Source: Tetradesmus obliquus (taxonomy: Eukaryota > Chlorophyta > Chlorophyceae > Sphaeropleales > Scenedesmaceae). From it: a DNA stretch of 64,000 bases. The position numbers were made by a program, and so were the translations under genes. Numbering within the stretch: position 1 is the first letter of the stretch; each line of letters starts with the position of its first letter. The notes below the pieces were generated by a model that was given only the letters and a program-made list of their open reading frames with translations, had not been told where the DNA came from and did not search any database. The stretch is from positions 3,463,501 to 3,527,500 of the forward strand of contig CP126204.1 of the NCBI GenBank assembly GCA_030272155.1, in the 5' to 3' direction. Below, piece by piece: positions 12,461-32,646 of the stretch.

Positions 12461-13252
12461 CTTTCACCAACACCATGCGCAGGAGCAGCCACAGGGATCG
12501 GCAAGTCCCCGGCAGCAGAAGAGCAACAGCAGCGGCGGCAGCACAGGTGCAGCACTCCTACACAGCAGCAGCAGCAGCAGCAGCAGCTTTAGGAAGGCCA
12601 GGCAGACACATGTCAGCAGCATGGTGCTTGACATGGACTTTCTATTAGCCCCTCCTGAAATGATTCTGGACCAGCTCAGCCCAGGCTTTGGCAGCAAAAG
12701 TGGCAATGACAGGCTGGGCTGCCTTGCTGCTGCTGCTCTGGGCCGCAACGCCAGCAGCGGCGGTGGCAGCAGCAGGCACACCAGCATGTCTGGTGCGGCT
12801 GCGCCTGATGGGGTGATAGTGAGGCGCAGCAGCAGTGCAGGGGGCTGGATCATGGGGGCCGGCAGCCGGCACAGTAGTGTGTGTGGGTATGCAGCACTGG
12901 TGGGGGAGGAGCCAGCACCTGCTGCTGCTGCTGATGGTGATAATGGCGATGATGAAGGAGCCGGCACAGCTGCAGATGCAGCTGATGCAGCGCTGGTTGG
13001 GCAGGAGCCGGCACCTGCTGCTGATGCCGCTGCTGCTGCTGATAATGTTGATGATGCTGATGCTGATGACGATGGAGGAGCAGGCCCAGCTGCAGATGCA
13101 GCTGATGCAGCAGCACCTGCAGCCGCTTCAGCGACTGAAGCTGCAACAGCGGCAGCAGCAGTAGCGGCAGCTTTCAGCGGAGCTGACAATGAGACAGTAT
13201 CAGCAGCAGGCAGCAGCAATGAGCCAAGGGTTCAGCTGACGACGGAGCTGCC

Positions 13253-13285
<33 letters not shown>

Positions 13286-15045
13286 GTCGGCCAGCAGCAG
13301 CTGCAGCACAGGTGGCACCCACCTGCTCAGCAGCAGCACAGAGGCAGCTGCAGATATTGCTGCTGCTGCTGCCGCTGGCAGCAGCAGCAACAGCGCTGGC
13401 AGCAGCTTCGTTGATGGCGGCTCTATTGCACCACTCGTTGGAGACCATGCTGCATCCACTGCAGAGGTGGCAGCGGCACTGCCTTTGCCTGTGGATGCCA
13501 CTGCAGCAGCAGTAGCAGCAGCAGCTGATCCTGCAGCAGCTTCTGTTGATGGCTGCTGCACTGCCAACGCTGTTAGCGGCCATGTTGATGCTTCCCTTGC
13601 TAGTACTGGGATTCGAGCAGCACAGAAGCAGGCGCAAGCAAGTGATACAACCACAGCTACCATGCAGCCTGCTTCTTGTGAGCCAGCAGCAGCAGCTGCA
13701 GTTGAGGACGCAGCAGCTGCAGTCACAGCAGCACTGCCAGCAGCAACTGAAGCAGCTGCTGGCACAGCATCTTCTACTGTTGACCTGCTGCTCAGCCCTG
13801 CACCCTTGAGTACGGATCAGCAGCTGCTGCTATTGCGGCAGGCATCTTTGCAGTCTCAGGACTCCCAGGCAAATGCGCTGCCAGCAGCAGCAGCAGCAGT
13901 GCAACCGCTGCAGCTGCGGCAGGTGCGGCAGCAGGAGGAGGGGCCTGTGATGAGTAGCCCTCACTTCCTGATGTCTCTCTCCATGTCCCTATCAGGATCC
14001 CCACCCAAAGACAGCGGTGACGGCGCAAGCAGCAGCAGCAGCCACCCCGCTGCTGCTGCAGCAGTGGCTGCCAGAGCTGCCAGGGGAAAAGCAGCAGCAA
14101 GTGAGGCTGCAGCAGCGGCAGCAGCTGCTGCTGCGCATGCGGCAATGCTGCAGCAGTGCACACAGGAGGCGGCGCTCCGCCAGCAGCAGCAGCAGCAGCA
14201 GTTGGATGCGACTCAGGACGACAATGGCGGTACGTCAGCAGACCAAGAAGGTGATGCAGCTGCAGATGCAGCAGATATGAGGCTAGAAGGAGGTGCCAGC
14301 AACAGTAACAAGCAGCTCAGCGGCCACCAGCGGCTGCAGCAGCTGATCCCGCAGCGGCCGAGGCCACGGGCCCAGCAGATGCCTGCTCGCATCCTCACTT
14401 GGAGTGCCGGCTCGCCAGTTTCCCCGCTGCTGGCAGCAGCAGAGGATGCTGTTGCAGCCTCCCTTGCAGCAACAGCAGCAGCAGGAGCTGCTGTGTCCTC
14501 TGCAGCAGCAGCAGAGGCTGCTGTTGCCTCTGCTGCAGCAGCAGCAGGTGCAAGCTTCCAGCCGTCGCAGAGCAGCAAACCATTGCTGATCTCCCGGCAG
14601 GGCAGTGGCCGGGGCGGCAGCAGCAGCACTGGCAGCCGCCACAGCAGCGGTGCTGCTGCTGCTGACCGCAGCGGGGCGATTGCTGCGCTGATTGCTGCAG
14701 ACACGGGCATCACCAGCAGCTTTAAGCATGCTTTACTAGAAAGCATCGTCTGCAGCAGGCATGATATTGGCGGCTCAGAAGGTGACGCAGAAGAGACTGC
14801 TGAGCAGCAGGAGCGAGGACCCCGCCCGGTGCGCAGGCCGCCATCTGTTATAACATCACCTCCAGCCTGGCAGCAGCAGCAGCAGCAGCAGCTGCAGCAG
14901 GCTGAGCAGCAGCATATCAGCAATGTGGTGGCGTTCTCTTTCCCTAGAACATCGGCTGGGCCAGCATTTGGTAGGGGCCGCCTGGCACCTTCACTGTGTG
15001 GCTCTGCAGCAGCAGCAGCAGCAGCAGCAGCATCACCACCTCTGT

Positions 15046-15080
<35 letters not shown>

Positions 15081-16101
15081 GCAGGAGGGAGTGCAAGGCA
15101 GCCGCATTCTTACTGGTCTGGCGGAGCAGGCAGCGTACCACACAGGCGCAGCTTGGGCGGTAGTGGCAGCAACTGGGTAGCCCCATCTGCTGCTGCTGCT
15201 GCTCATGGTGAGAGGGGTGGCAGGGGTGGCAGCACGGGTGTTGCAGCTGAGGTGCTGGGTGCTGTGCCTGTGCTACGCATGTCGCGCAGCAGCGTCAGCT
15301 TGCAGCAGCTAGCTCAGCAGCAGCTGCAGCAGCAGCGGGATGCGGCCAGCGATTGGGCCAATGAACAGCAGCTGGCAGCAGCAGGGCGTGGCCTGAGCAG
15401 CAGCGCAAGGAGGTATGGCAGTAGCCCGCAGCCGCAGCGCAGGCTGCTGTCTTCCACTTGGGCACCTGGCTATGCCTCCTTCACGGCAGCAGCAGCAGCG
15501 ACTGATGCAGCTGCAGGGTTCGGCAAGGTTCAGCCGTACAGCCAGCAGCAGCTGGCTGCTGTACCACTTGCTGCTGCTGAAGGTGTCAGCAGCAGCACGA
15601 GCGCTCCAGCAGCAGCAGCAGCAGCAGGCTCCGTCAGTGCAGCAGCCAAGAAGCAGAGCTTGCTGTCTGCACAGATGCGGCGAACCAGCGGCAGCGCTGC
15701 TGCTGCTGCTGCTGCAGCAGCCGAGTGCAGCCCAGCAGAGCTGTCTGCAGCGGTAGCCTCTGCGACTGCTGCTGCTGGCCAAAACGCTGCAGCTGTGAAG
15801 AATTTGGACGCGCCTGCGAATGGTGGTGAGGAGTCTGGAATGATTATTGAAGAAAAGCGGGTGAGGGGCAGCAAAGGGGCAGCAGCCATGCTGGGCCTTG
15901 CGGCTGGCTCGTCACCAGTAGAGACTGACAGCCACGAGCAGCAGCAGCAGCCACAAGCGGTGCAGCACTCCGCTAGCAAGAAAGGCAGAGTCACATGGGC
16001 TGACTCAGCAACAACACTGGGTGAGCCAGCAGCAGCAGCAGCAGATGCCGTGGTCAGCTCTGCCACCAGTGTGTCTAGCATCACCACCACCAGCAGCAAC
16101 C

Positions 16102-16138
<37 letters not shown>

Positions 16139-16663
16139 CAGCAGTGATGCTGCTGCTGCTCTGCCACCAGGCACGCCTAGCCCCAGGAGTCCCAGGCAAG
16201 GCGGCCTGATTGCAGCCCCTAGCTCACTATCAGACACAGCAGCAGCAGCAGCAGCAGCAGCAACAATGCCGTCTTCGCCGTATAGCGCAAGCCTGTTATC
16301 ATCATCATACGGTGCCAGTACCAACATGCTGTCTGGAAGCTTAGGCACATCTGGATCTGCAGCAGCAGCAGCAGCGGGGCTGCCTCCGACTCCTGGCGTG
16401 GCAAGGAAACGCCGCAGCAGCAGCGGCATGCTTCGCGCATCCAAGAGTTGCATGGAATTCAGCTCACTGGCAGCTGCAGGTGCAGAGCCGGCAGCAGCAG
16501 CAGCAGCAGCAGGCGAGTTGCGCAGCAGTGGCGGCGGCGGCAGTATCGTGTCCAGCCCTACACAGCAGCAGCAGCGCAGCAATGTATTCACAGAGGCGTT
16601 TGCTGCTAAAGGCTCCATTGCTGCAACTGCACCAGGTAGTGCAGCAGGCAACACTAGCTTACT

Positions 16664-16697
<34 letters not shown>

Positions 16698-17963
16698 CCA
16701 GAAGCAGCAGCAACCGCAGCGGTAGAAGCAGTAGATCCTGTCGCAGCTGCTGCAGCACGTGAAGCAGCGGCGGCAGCAGCTGCGCATGCATTGGTCTGGC
16801 CCAAGAACGTAGGTGCACTCAGCCAACCCCCACCCGCTGCTGCAGCCGCCGCTGCAGCTTCTGCCAAAGGTGCCAGGCAGCAGGATGCTGCTGCTGCTGC
16901 TGCTGGAGTGTCACCAGGCAGCAGTGCTGCTGTGCCTGGCAGCAGCCCCTCTGCTGCTGTTGCAGTGCCTGCAAGCCCCCAGCGCAGCACTCCGTCAGGT
17001 GCGTGTGTAGTGCTGGCAAGAGAAGCTTGGCGCATTCAGCCGTACATATATGCATGCATGTATAGTTGGTTGTCAGCTTGGGGTGCTTGCCATCAATGTT
17101 CTTTTACTCACTATTTTCATGGTGTGTGTTATTCCTGTGTCATTGCAGGCCGGTGCCATTCTGCTCCAGCCTCATCCAGCCTACTGAGCTGCTCCTGGCA
17201 CGAAATAGAGCCGTTGGCAGATGACGAGGCACAGCAGCAGGACGCAGCGGCAGCAGCAGCAGCAGCAGCAGCAGCCAGGCGCAGCAGGAGCAGCAGGCAG
17301 ATGTACCGGAGTGGCAGCGGGCTAGTGGGGCTGGCACAGGCACAGGCAGCAGCAGCAGCAGGAGCGTCAGCAGGAGGGGTGTACAGCTACCAGGGGGACT
17401 TCTACGGCAGCGGGAGAGCAGGCAGAGTGAGCAGCTTCAGTGAAGGCAGCGGCGGCAGCAGCGGCAGCCGGCCGCCTCTGCGGCAGCAGCAGCAGCAGCA
17501 GCGTGCGGTGGCAGCACCACCACTGCCGCCCCAGCAGCGGCAGCAGCAGCTGCCAGTTTCAACAAATGCATCCATTCGGGACCCAGTACATGCATCTAGC
17601 ACCATGCAGGGGGTTGCAGGCAGCAGCAGCAGCAGCAGCAGCAGGGGTACTGCTTTGCCAGCACAATCAGTGGCAGCAGCAGCAGCGCCTCCTTCAGCAG
17701 CAGCAGCAGCGCTTCCGCCTTCTGCTGTGCCCAGCAGCCCAACGAGCAGCTTCTTTGACCTGCAGTGGTGGCAGCAGAAGCTCTGGGGCACTCGGCAGCA
17801 GCAGCAACAGCAGCGATCTGTCCCACCAGCAGCAGTGGGTCCCGATGCCTTCAGCTTCTATGACCTCAGCGACTTAATGCTGCTGGGCCAAGCTGCACCT
17901 GGGGACAGCGGCAGGGCACTGCGGCGAGTGGTGGACCGCCTGGACTTGCAGCAGCATGACTAA
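8688..17963 (+). CDS. Giant Ala/Ser/Gln-rich low-complexity protein, function unknown
   Basis: Exons 8688-8879, 9225-9763, 10088-16998 and 17149-17963 join in phase to give about 2,818 residues. The third exon is 6.9 kb with no stop despite its size. The protein is dominated by Ala, Ser and Gln runs. Islands of normal composition stand out: an N-terminal basic MPKGLGSKLRKQQKHQ, a segment near 12.6 kb with VSSMVLDMDFLLAPPEMILD, a short ITSSFKHALLESIVCSRHD near 14.7 kb, and the C-terminus with FFDLQWWQQKLWG and FSFYDLSDLMLLGQAAPGD. An Asp/Ala-rich acidic stretch lies near 12.9-13.1 kb. No catalytic domain was found. The last intron (150 bases) keeps the frame open if retained. The short islands are where a family match should be sought. 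Confidence 0.7.
9847..9890 (+). repeat. Echo of an exon 2 donor edge
   Basis: The end of the second exon of the giant gene (ggcaggctaggctctgcttc and following, up to 9763) is repeated with changes about 120 bases downstream, inside the intron. Confidence 0.65.
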
Positions 17964-19807
17964 GGGGGTGCATGGCTTCTGCTGCTTTGTTTTGATTTGG
18001 TCTAGGCTGTGCAAGTTGGCTGCTGGCTGTGGGCCTGCAGCAGCCGCAGTGAGGGCGGCTGTCAGCTGCTGCCGGCTGAACTCCAGACGTTTTCCTTTGA
18101 AGTGTTCATACATCTATTCAGCCAGGTCATGGCTTCGGGTGGTGTGGTGGTGGTCGGTGTGCTGGGGATTGCAAGCCATCTGCCAGCTGTTGCAGGTGTG
18201 CGTTTGCAAACATTGTATGTGTGTTGGCGAGTGAGGTTCAGCCTGAGGCTGATGGCGACCTGGCATGCGCCCAATTGGCGCCATTCTTTTTTGATGTAGC
18301 ATGTCACCGCAAGCTGCCGCAAAAGTAGCAGCAACAGCATCATGCTGCATGATGCACTCTCAGGCATCTGGTGTTGCTGTGTTGTGGAGGCAGCCAATCA
18401 CCATCCTGTCCGCCTTTTTCTGTTATATTTTGATTAAATTGCTAACAGCCTGGGCGTGGGTGCTTTTTACGTCCAAGCGGATGGCTTCTTTGCACCAACC
18501 CGCCAGCTGTAACAGCTGGCAACAGCAGCTGTTGGTTCTAGCTCCTGACGCCTTGCAGCAGCATTGGACGCAGGCACATTTTGACCAGCCAACTGCAGCA
18601 GTGCTGTTGGCTGGGTGCTTGCGGTTGTCTGGTGGCTGCTGCCTAGCCTTGTCATGCTTTGTATCAAATGTTTTCATAAGTTATTGATGCTTTGAATGTC
18701 CATGTGACATCAAGGCACTCGCTGGGTGCTACGGCAGCAAATGCTGTGCATCAGATTCACCGCAGGATGGAACCTGTGCCATGTGTGCCATGTCAGCACC
18801 ACCGACGTGCTGAATGCTTGTGTGTGATTGGCTGCGGGCTGCCGAAGTCCGTCACATTGCTGCCGCGCTGTATTACGCGGCATGTTGGATTGGCGACTGT
18901 TTGAGCATGTACACGCATGCTATGACATCAAGCTCTCACTGTTGCCGCCGTGTGCCACACATAAAACGGTTTTATGCCCATGGATCGTTCGGCTATCTGT
19001 GGTACCTTATTGTGCGCAGAACCCAAGGAAGGGGAAACAGCAGCTCACGCTGAGACATCTTGGGTGCTGTCAACTGCAGTGTGCTGACTCAGCTACAGGT
19101 GCGATCACAGGCCCGCTGCTATCCAGCTACAGCAGGTTTCAGTGACGTGGCGGCTGCTGTCTTTGTGTGGACACCAGAAAGCTGCGGCAGCTGGCGTGCC
19201 AGTCAGGACGCAGGCGTCAAAGAGCAGAGTTGTTTGCGCAGAACCCCAGAGTCAACTAGTGGCTGAAGATATCAAGCTGGAGATACATCCTGACTTTGCC
19301 ACCTGGACAGCAGCCTGTCATTTTGGAAGCATGAGGCGACTACACTTGCCTTTGCTTCGCCAAACATCTCAGCCACTGCAGTATTATCGTACAGTTGCTG
19401 CTATAACAGAGACTGAACGGTCAAGCACGTATCTGTCGGATTCGCCGGCAACAGCCCACATCAGCTTTGTGTGAGAACAAGGCTGTGCCAGCTTTTCGAA
19501 TTTTTCCACCATCATTAAGCGTATATTTTCCGGCGCTCGGGCCTCTTTGGCACCCAGCAGCCAGAAGAAGTCCAAAATGTGCGAAGGGTCACTGTATGCC
19601 TCTATTCATGCTCCTTGATACATCAAAATACGTAAATAGATAGGATGTCGGGATGACACACCTTATACATACTCTAGTTCCCAGCGAACTGCCTGTGCAG
19701 AAGTTGGAACCGCCTTGCCACACCATTGCCTCATGTAGCCACTTACATCGCGCTTGACCCCTGATCCATATCTTTAAGATACATTTTTTCACCTCGACCG
19801 CTCGCAG
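17964..19807. other. Intergenic plus unresolved 5' part of the helicase gene
   Basis: This stretch must contain the 3' end of the giant gene and the first exon(s) of the helicase. An open stretch near 19142-19260 reads like a transit peptide (Arg/Ala/Ser-rich, QASKSRVVCAEPQSQ) but lacks a clear ATG and donor, so I do not assign it. A small palindrome with arms gccagctg/cagctggc lies at about 18504-18522. Confidence 0.4.
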
Positions 19808-27076
<7,269 letters not shown>

Positions 27077-27912
27077 TGGAGTGCATCACGCTCTGTAGAA
27101 CTGCATCTTTTTGTGAGCCGGCACGGTTGGTCAGTTGGACATGATCTGGTGATCAGTCGCGTATCCTGGGAACTTTCTGGTAATGCCTCCTGGGCAGGTT
27201 ACTCGAGATGGTCATTCCCTGCTATCTTGCAGTCAGCGGGCTGATGTGCTGGGTTTGGCTGGAGCTCTGTGCTCAGCATGTGTTCGGCAACTTCCTTTAT
27301 ATGTGTCCTACAGACGCCAGGGGTTTGATTTCGACATTGAAAACATGTGTTGCTGTTCAGCAACTGTAGTGACCTGAGCTGTGCCTTGGCGGCTGGCTTT
27401 GACCTGAGCTATCGCGCCTATTGTGCAGCTGGTCCGCGGCTGTGTTGCTTGCTACTTGCAGCAGCTGTGGGTGCTGCATGTGTTGCAGGTCAGGAACTGC
27501 AACTTGCACCTGAAGAACGTGGGGCAGTAGTATAGGTGCCCTTGTCATCCTTAGCGACTGGCACGCTTATGTGCACAAGGGCGCCCTCCCATTTGAACTG
27601 TCAGGGGTTGTCGTATAAACTCAATGGCTCGGCGTGGGGTGTTGTTTGCTTGCTGTGGCGCAGACACATCTGTGTGCTGCTGTAACCCTCTTTGTTCAAC
27701 AAACGAATTCGTCATTTTACAAACGGCAGTGCCGCACTATAGTGCATCAGCTAATGCTGGTCAGTGCAGCCAGTGCGGAACGTATGTAGGTGAAGTAATC
27801 GGGTAAAGGCTCCAGCCGCATGATAGGCTTGGTAATGAGCGCAGTGCTGCTCGGGTAGTGAGCTCAGCACTTTGGCTATAAGTACTGGCCGAATAACAGT
27901 TGTCATGACAAG
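27077..27912. other. Intergenic between helicase and MYND gene
   Basis: Holds the 3' end of the helicase gene and the 5' region of the MYND gene. A 60-codon frame from ATG 27624 has several Cys pairs (CCCNPLC, QCSQC) and a possible donor at 27790, but its phase does not join the next frame, so I do not call it an exon. Confidence 0.4.
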
Positions 27913-30001
27913 TTGTCATGCTGCAGCTGGCAGGGTGCAAATTTGTTCAACCTCGCTGCGACTCTGTGCAGCTCAGGCGTGCTAACAAGACAAGCCTTGC
28001 AACAGTTCGAGGCACTTTACGTTAGCTTCTTGGCGAATTCATTCTGTGACAGCAGAGTTTACGAAACCCATAGCCTGGCCTGCCCAGAAAGTTGCCTTGA
28101 GTTTGACTGGAGTGATACATGGCTTGGCTTGAATAACACTGCTGTTAGTGGGCTGTCAATTGCTGCACAGCTAGCAGCAGCAATGGAGCGCATTGTGAGG
28201 AGGCAGGTGCCACTGACACCCGAAGCTGCAGCGGCAGCGGCAGCGCAGATGGCAGCTGCAACAGCAGCAGCAGAGGCAGCAGCAGAGGCAGCTGGAGGCG
28301 AGTTCACGGCTGCAAGTACGGCAGCGCTGTGTGCGTTGATTGATGCGCAAGCTGAACCACACAGTGCGCTGCAGGCTGCGGACCTCAGTGCACTCACTGA
28401 CTGTCTGTGGCAGTCATGCGTCCATGCCAGCGCTGGCCTCGATCAGGCACCAACAGACTATATCGCTGCTGATGCAACACTGGCAGAGCACCTCATAAAC
28501 ACAGCAGCAGCAATAGGCGCCACAGGCGTTGCAGGATGCTTCGTAGAAGCAGCAGAGGGCGCCAGAGGCAGCAGGCGCAACATGGCAGTGCCGCTGCAGC
28601 AGCAGCTGCACAGCATGCTGAGCAGCGCAGCCAAGCTGGTCGCAGGCGACAACAAGCGTGCTGATTGGGCTGAGCATGACATTGAGTATGTTTTGAAGCC
28701 ACTGATGTGCACAGCGCAGCGCTTTGTTGTGAGCTGCCAGCAGCAGCGCAGTGCTGCGGCTGGTGCAGTGCGCCTGGACCCTTTAGCAGCAGCCTGGCTG
28801 CTGCTGCTTGCAAAGGGCGTGCGCATCAGATGCAAGCAGCTGCGAACCGCTGTGGCAGTATATCAGATAAAAAGCCGCGTAGCAAGCCGCGTAGAGGAGT
28901 TGCAGTCAGTTCATGCAGCAGGGGAAGCCAGCAGAAGCAGAAGCAGCGCCGTCGATCCAGTGAAGCATGCACGGGCAATGCACGCAGCTGCTGCCCGGGC
29001 AGCTCTGTCCACTGCACAGCTGCTGACCTGCTTGCAGTTGCTCACTCAAGCGGCGGTGCCTGATCAGGACGGGCAGCAGCAGGTGCAGCCAGCGTCTAGC
29101 AGCAGCAGCAGCAGCAGCAGCGCAGAAGGACGGCAGCTGGAAAGTCTAGCAGCAGCAGCCACTGGTTTGCAGCAGCTCATGACACATGACGTGACGCTCC
29201 TGTTGGACTCCTGCCAGAGTTTTGAAGCATTAGCGTGCAGAAGCAGCGGGACGCCCATTTCTGCAGCATTGACTGCCAAGCTTATCGCACACAGCGAATA
29301 CAGCGATGCGCAGCTTACAGCAATGGGTGAAGTCCTGCTGCACCTGCCGGGCCGGCTGCTGGCTGCTGCTGACGCGCTGTGTGCAGCGCTGCCTGTGCCC
29401 TGCTGCTGCAACAACCCTGACTGCACCAACCTGGGCGGCCCCAGTGAGCAGCAGCTGGTGGCGGGCAGGGGCTGCGTGTGTGCTCGCTGCAGGACCGCAC
29501 GGTGAGGAAGCAGGGAGGGGCGGGTGTGCCATGCTCAGGCCTAGCATATGACCTGCATGTTGTTTCGCTGCTGTGCTGTGGCAAAGTAATCTGCATATGC
29601 ATTGGCATGCATTGACAGCGTTAAGTGACACTGCAGGCTGACCATCTGGAGGCAGGCGGGCGGGTGCTGGATTTGCAGCATGTATGTGGGAGTGTGGCGT
29701 GATGTGCAGTGCTGTTGAGGCTGCAGCATAACCTGTTGCCTCACGAAAGCAGATTGGGTTTGTCTTTTGCTTTGGAGGGCTGCAGTAGCTGCTTGCATGT
29801 GCAGCAGCTGCTTAATGAAGCAGCGCATTCCGGCCTCTGCTGCTGCCTGCAGGTACTGCTGCAAGGCCTGCCAGGTGGCGCACTGGCAGCAGCACAGGCC
29901 AGTCTGCAAGCAGCTCAAGGCGGCACGCACAGCAGCAGCAGCAGTGACACCGGCGGCAGCAACAGCAGCGGCAGCAGCAGCAGCTGGAGCTGGGTCAGGT
30001 G

Positions 30002-30036
<35 letters not shown>

Positions 30037-30111
30037 GTGGTAGCAGGAGGGGCAGTGGATGCAGCAGCAGCTTCTACACCAGCACCCAGCTGCAGTAATT
30101 TTGCAGCTTGA
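27913..30111 (+). CDS. MYND-type zinc-finger protein, N-terminus unresolved
   Basis: A frame open from 27913 to a donor at 29501, joined in phase to 29853-30111. The MYND finger is split by the intron: CCCNNPDCTNLGG...CVCARCRTAR, then YCCKACQVAHWQQHRPVCKQL, giving the full Cys/His set. MYND fingers bind proline-rich peptide motifs; the partner is unknown. Upstream is a helical Ala/Leu-rich region similar to the paralogue at 41-45.6 kb (IAAQLAAAMERIVRRQ versus IAAQLAAALERFVRMQ). The tail after the finger is poly-Ala with Thr/Val. The first in-frame ATG is at 28183, inside conserved sequence, so either an upstream exon is missing from my model or the copy is 5'-truncated; the paralogue has roughly 700 more residues on its N-terminal side. 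Confidence 0.75.
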
Positions 30112-30359
30112 ATGGCGCTCAACATCACCTCAACACAAAGCAATGCTCACCCGTCATGGCTGCACTGCAGGTGAGAGCCTGCAGCCACACTTCTGTTGAT
30201 GCTGGTGGTTTGACCGCCATACGATCACACCACCATGTCCTGTAATGCTGTGTTTGTTATTGGATCAGTCGTGTCAGAGTTCCAGCACCTTGCCGGCTGT
30301 GTCATCAACCGCGGTCCAGGTGTTTGTTGCCTGCGTGATGCGCTGCTGCTGCTGACAGG

Positions 30360-30705
30360 GCTGCTGCAGGTGTGGTGACACGGAGACTGCAGTGTGTGGT
30401 GTTCTGACCTGGAGACGCTGCTGAGGTTCGCCACCTCACTCAGGCACAACAGCAGCAGCAGCAGCAGCAGCACAAGCTGCAAGGCTTGCAGGCCAGCTAT
30501 GTAGCGCACCTGGATTTGCCTGTCTGCAGCGCAAAGGTGGCTGCAGGAACAGGCAGTGGGGAAGGCTGCGGCAGCCGCAGCGGTCAGCCGTGGGGCATCT
30601 TGCAGTGCGGCAGTGCTGGGCGCTGTTGCTGCAGGTGCTGTTGCTGCGCTGGCTTTTGGCGTTGCGTATATGAACCTGGCCCCACCGGGCTAGTGACGAG
30701 TAGGG
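30360..30705 (+). pseudogene. Decayed fragment of the ODR4 last exon
   Basis: This plus-strand sequence matches the last exon of the intact ODR4 gene (46434-46715, minus). A degenerate CDYLSEADG region lies near 30370-30440, LQGLQAS follows, and GASCSAAVLGAVAAGAVAALAFGVAYMNL (the membrane anchor; here split over two reading frames from LQGLQAS) near 30590-30690. The frame changes between the two recognisable parts and stops interrupt it. Not expected to encode a working protein. Confidence 0.75.
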
Positions 30706-31784
30706 CATCGTGACTGGCAGTCGTCCAACAGCTGGACTCTTGTCCTGCAGCTGCCAGGTGCAGTTGAATGCGACCAGCAATCTGACACTGTTCACTCATC
30801 TCGGCTGCATGCCCACCTGTTGCGGTGGGAGTGCACCAGCTGGTGTGTGCAGGGCCTCTGTAATCCACCGGGTTGATCGGATCAAAGACAACATTGGCAA
30901 CAGCCCGTATGTTAATAGTGATATCGGGACCGCGGCAGCCAATATGATCGTGTCGTTCTATCAATGCGCGTGACAGCCAAGCTCGTCTGCACAGGGACCA
31001 TTTCTAGCCATTCGAGTACTCATTATGCTGCATTAAACTTGCAATGATTGACCTGCTTGCAATCTATACCCTCGAATATACAGCGCCCTTGTGCGGGCAG
31101 TTGGTGCAGTGTTGGCGGGAAAATTTCAGCAGCAGTCGGCAGAAGTCACTCAGGACCATCGGCGTGACGTGCACCTTGGCAAATCTTCAAACGCAATGTT
31201 GGAACAAACGTAATGTTGGAACGTTTGAACTGCTGCGTTGTGCCGCTTACTGCTAAACATCTCAGTACAAGCGCCAGCAACTTGTTTCCAGCGCTGAAAG
31301 TTGTCGCCGACCCTGGACAGGTACAGCTGATGTCACATCACACAGCAAGTTGCTGTGCAACTTGCAATGGGATTGGGTACATGCATATGGCACGTGTTCA
31401 GCACCGAGTAGTCTGGACCCACAACACAGAAAGTCCCGGTTGACAGGCTTACAAGCAACTGCACACAACAACCAGTGTGAGGCACTAGTGGCAGTACTGC
31501 CATGCACTTAGCTGAGGCAAGGGAGACGTTTGGATAGGAGAGGCAACGGAGGAAGCTGCACAGGGATGGAAGACGGCTGCACATGTGATCATGCTACCTG
31601 AGATGCAGCAACCGCAGCTTTTGGTAGGCACTCCAAGACTTAGCTAGACACTGTTGCTGCCCATGAACTGCAGGACACAGCTGCAGCATGGCAGCAAAAA
31701 GTCACAGCAATGGTTGATTGCTGCACAGCAAGCATGCTCGTCGGAGCTGAAACCTCGCAAGCCCCTGCCAGATGAAGACAGCAG
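30706..31784. other. Intergenic, nothing recognisable
   Basis: No long frame with coding character, no repeat array and no RNA gene seen. Composition is closer to balanced than in the CAG-rich neighbours. Confidence 0.4.
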
Positions 31785-32608
31785 TCAGCTAGCAGCAACT
31801 GCTGCTGCGGCGCTAGGGGCAGCCACTGCTGCTCCTGCTACAGCTGGAGTTGCTGCTTCAGCTACCGGCCATGGTGCTGCTGCTGCTCGTGCCGCCGCCT
31901 TGAGCTGCTTGCAGACTGGCCTGTGATGCTGCCAGTGCGCCACCTGGCAGGCCTTGCAGCAGTACCTGCAGGCAGCGGTGCAGTTCCGCATTGCAGCAGT
32001 AAGCAGTCGTCGCACTTCTGATTAACATGCACAGGCCAAAGTATGCGGGTACTTTGATTGCACGTGTGTTTAGTCCGACATACTTCAGCTGCACAGCCAT
32101 GGCAGTGCCACATCACATCAAAAAGTGCGCTTGCTTCACACACGGCATCCGCATGCCTGCCCCCAACTGTCACATTCCTTAGAACCTGGACCTGACTGTA
32201 TCTGCTGGCAGCAATGCGCTGCGTCTGACCTACAAGACCAATGCGCAGCACACCGTCGCCTGCCAGCCCCTCACCGTGCGGTCCTGCAGCGGGCACACAC
32301 GCAGCCCCTGCCCGCCACCAGCTGCTGCTCACTGGGGCCGTCCAGGTTGGCGCAGTCAGGGTTGTTGCAGCAGCAGGACACAGGCAGCGCTGCACACAGA
32401 GCATCAGCAGCAGCCAGCAGCCGGCCAGGCAGCGCCTGCAGCGGCTGAAATGATGCCAGCACCTGCTGCACCTGCTCGTTGCTGCTGGCGGCTTGGATCA
32501 CACCTAGTGCTGCTGCAGCATCGCTCTGCATGCTGCTGCCGCCCAGATTGCGCTCCCACTCGCATGACTCCGTTGTGCATTAGCTCTAGCTGTACGGCTG
32601 GTGTCGGG

Positions 32609-32646
<38 letters not shown>

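Noticed and set aside
11492..17035. Long minus-strand frames opposite the giant gene
   Set aside because: They are poly-Ala/Leu mirrors of CAG/GCA runs; they lack splice sites and ordinary-composition islands.
19142..19260. Possible transit-peptide exon of the helicase
   Set aside because: Composition fits, but there is no ATG in frame near the start and no convincing donor; needs transcript evidence.
27624..27806. Possible Cys-rich first exon of the 27.9-kb MYND gene
   Set aside because: The candidate donor leaves phase 1, whereas the nearest acceptors of the next frame need phase 0 or 2; left unassigned.
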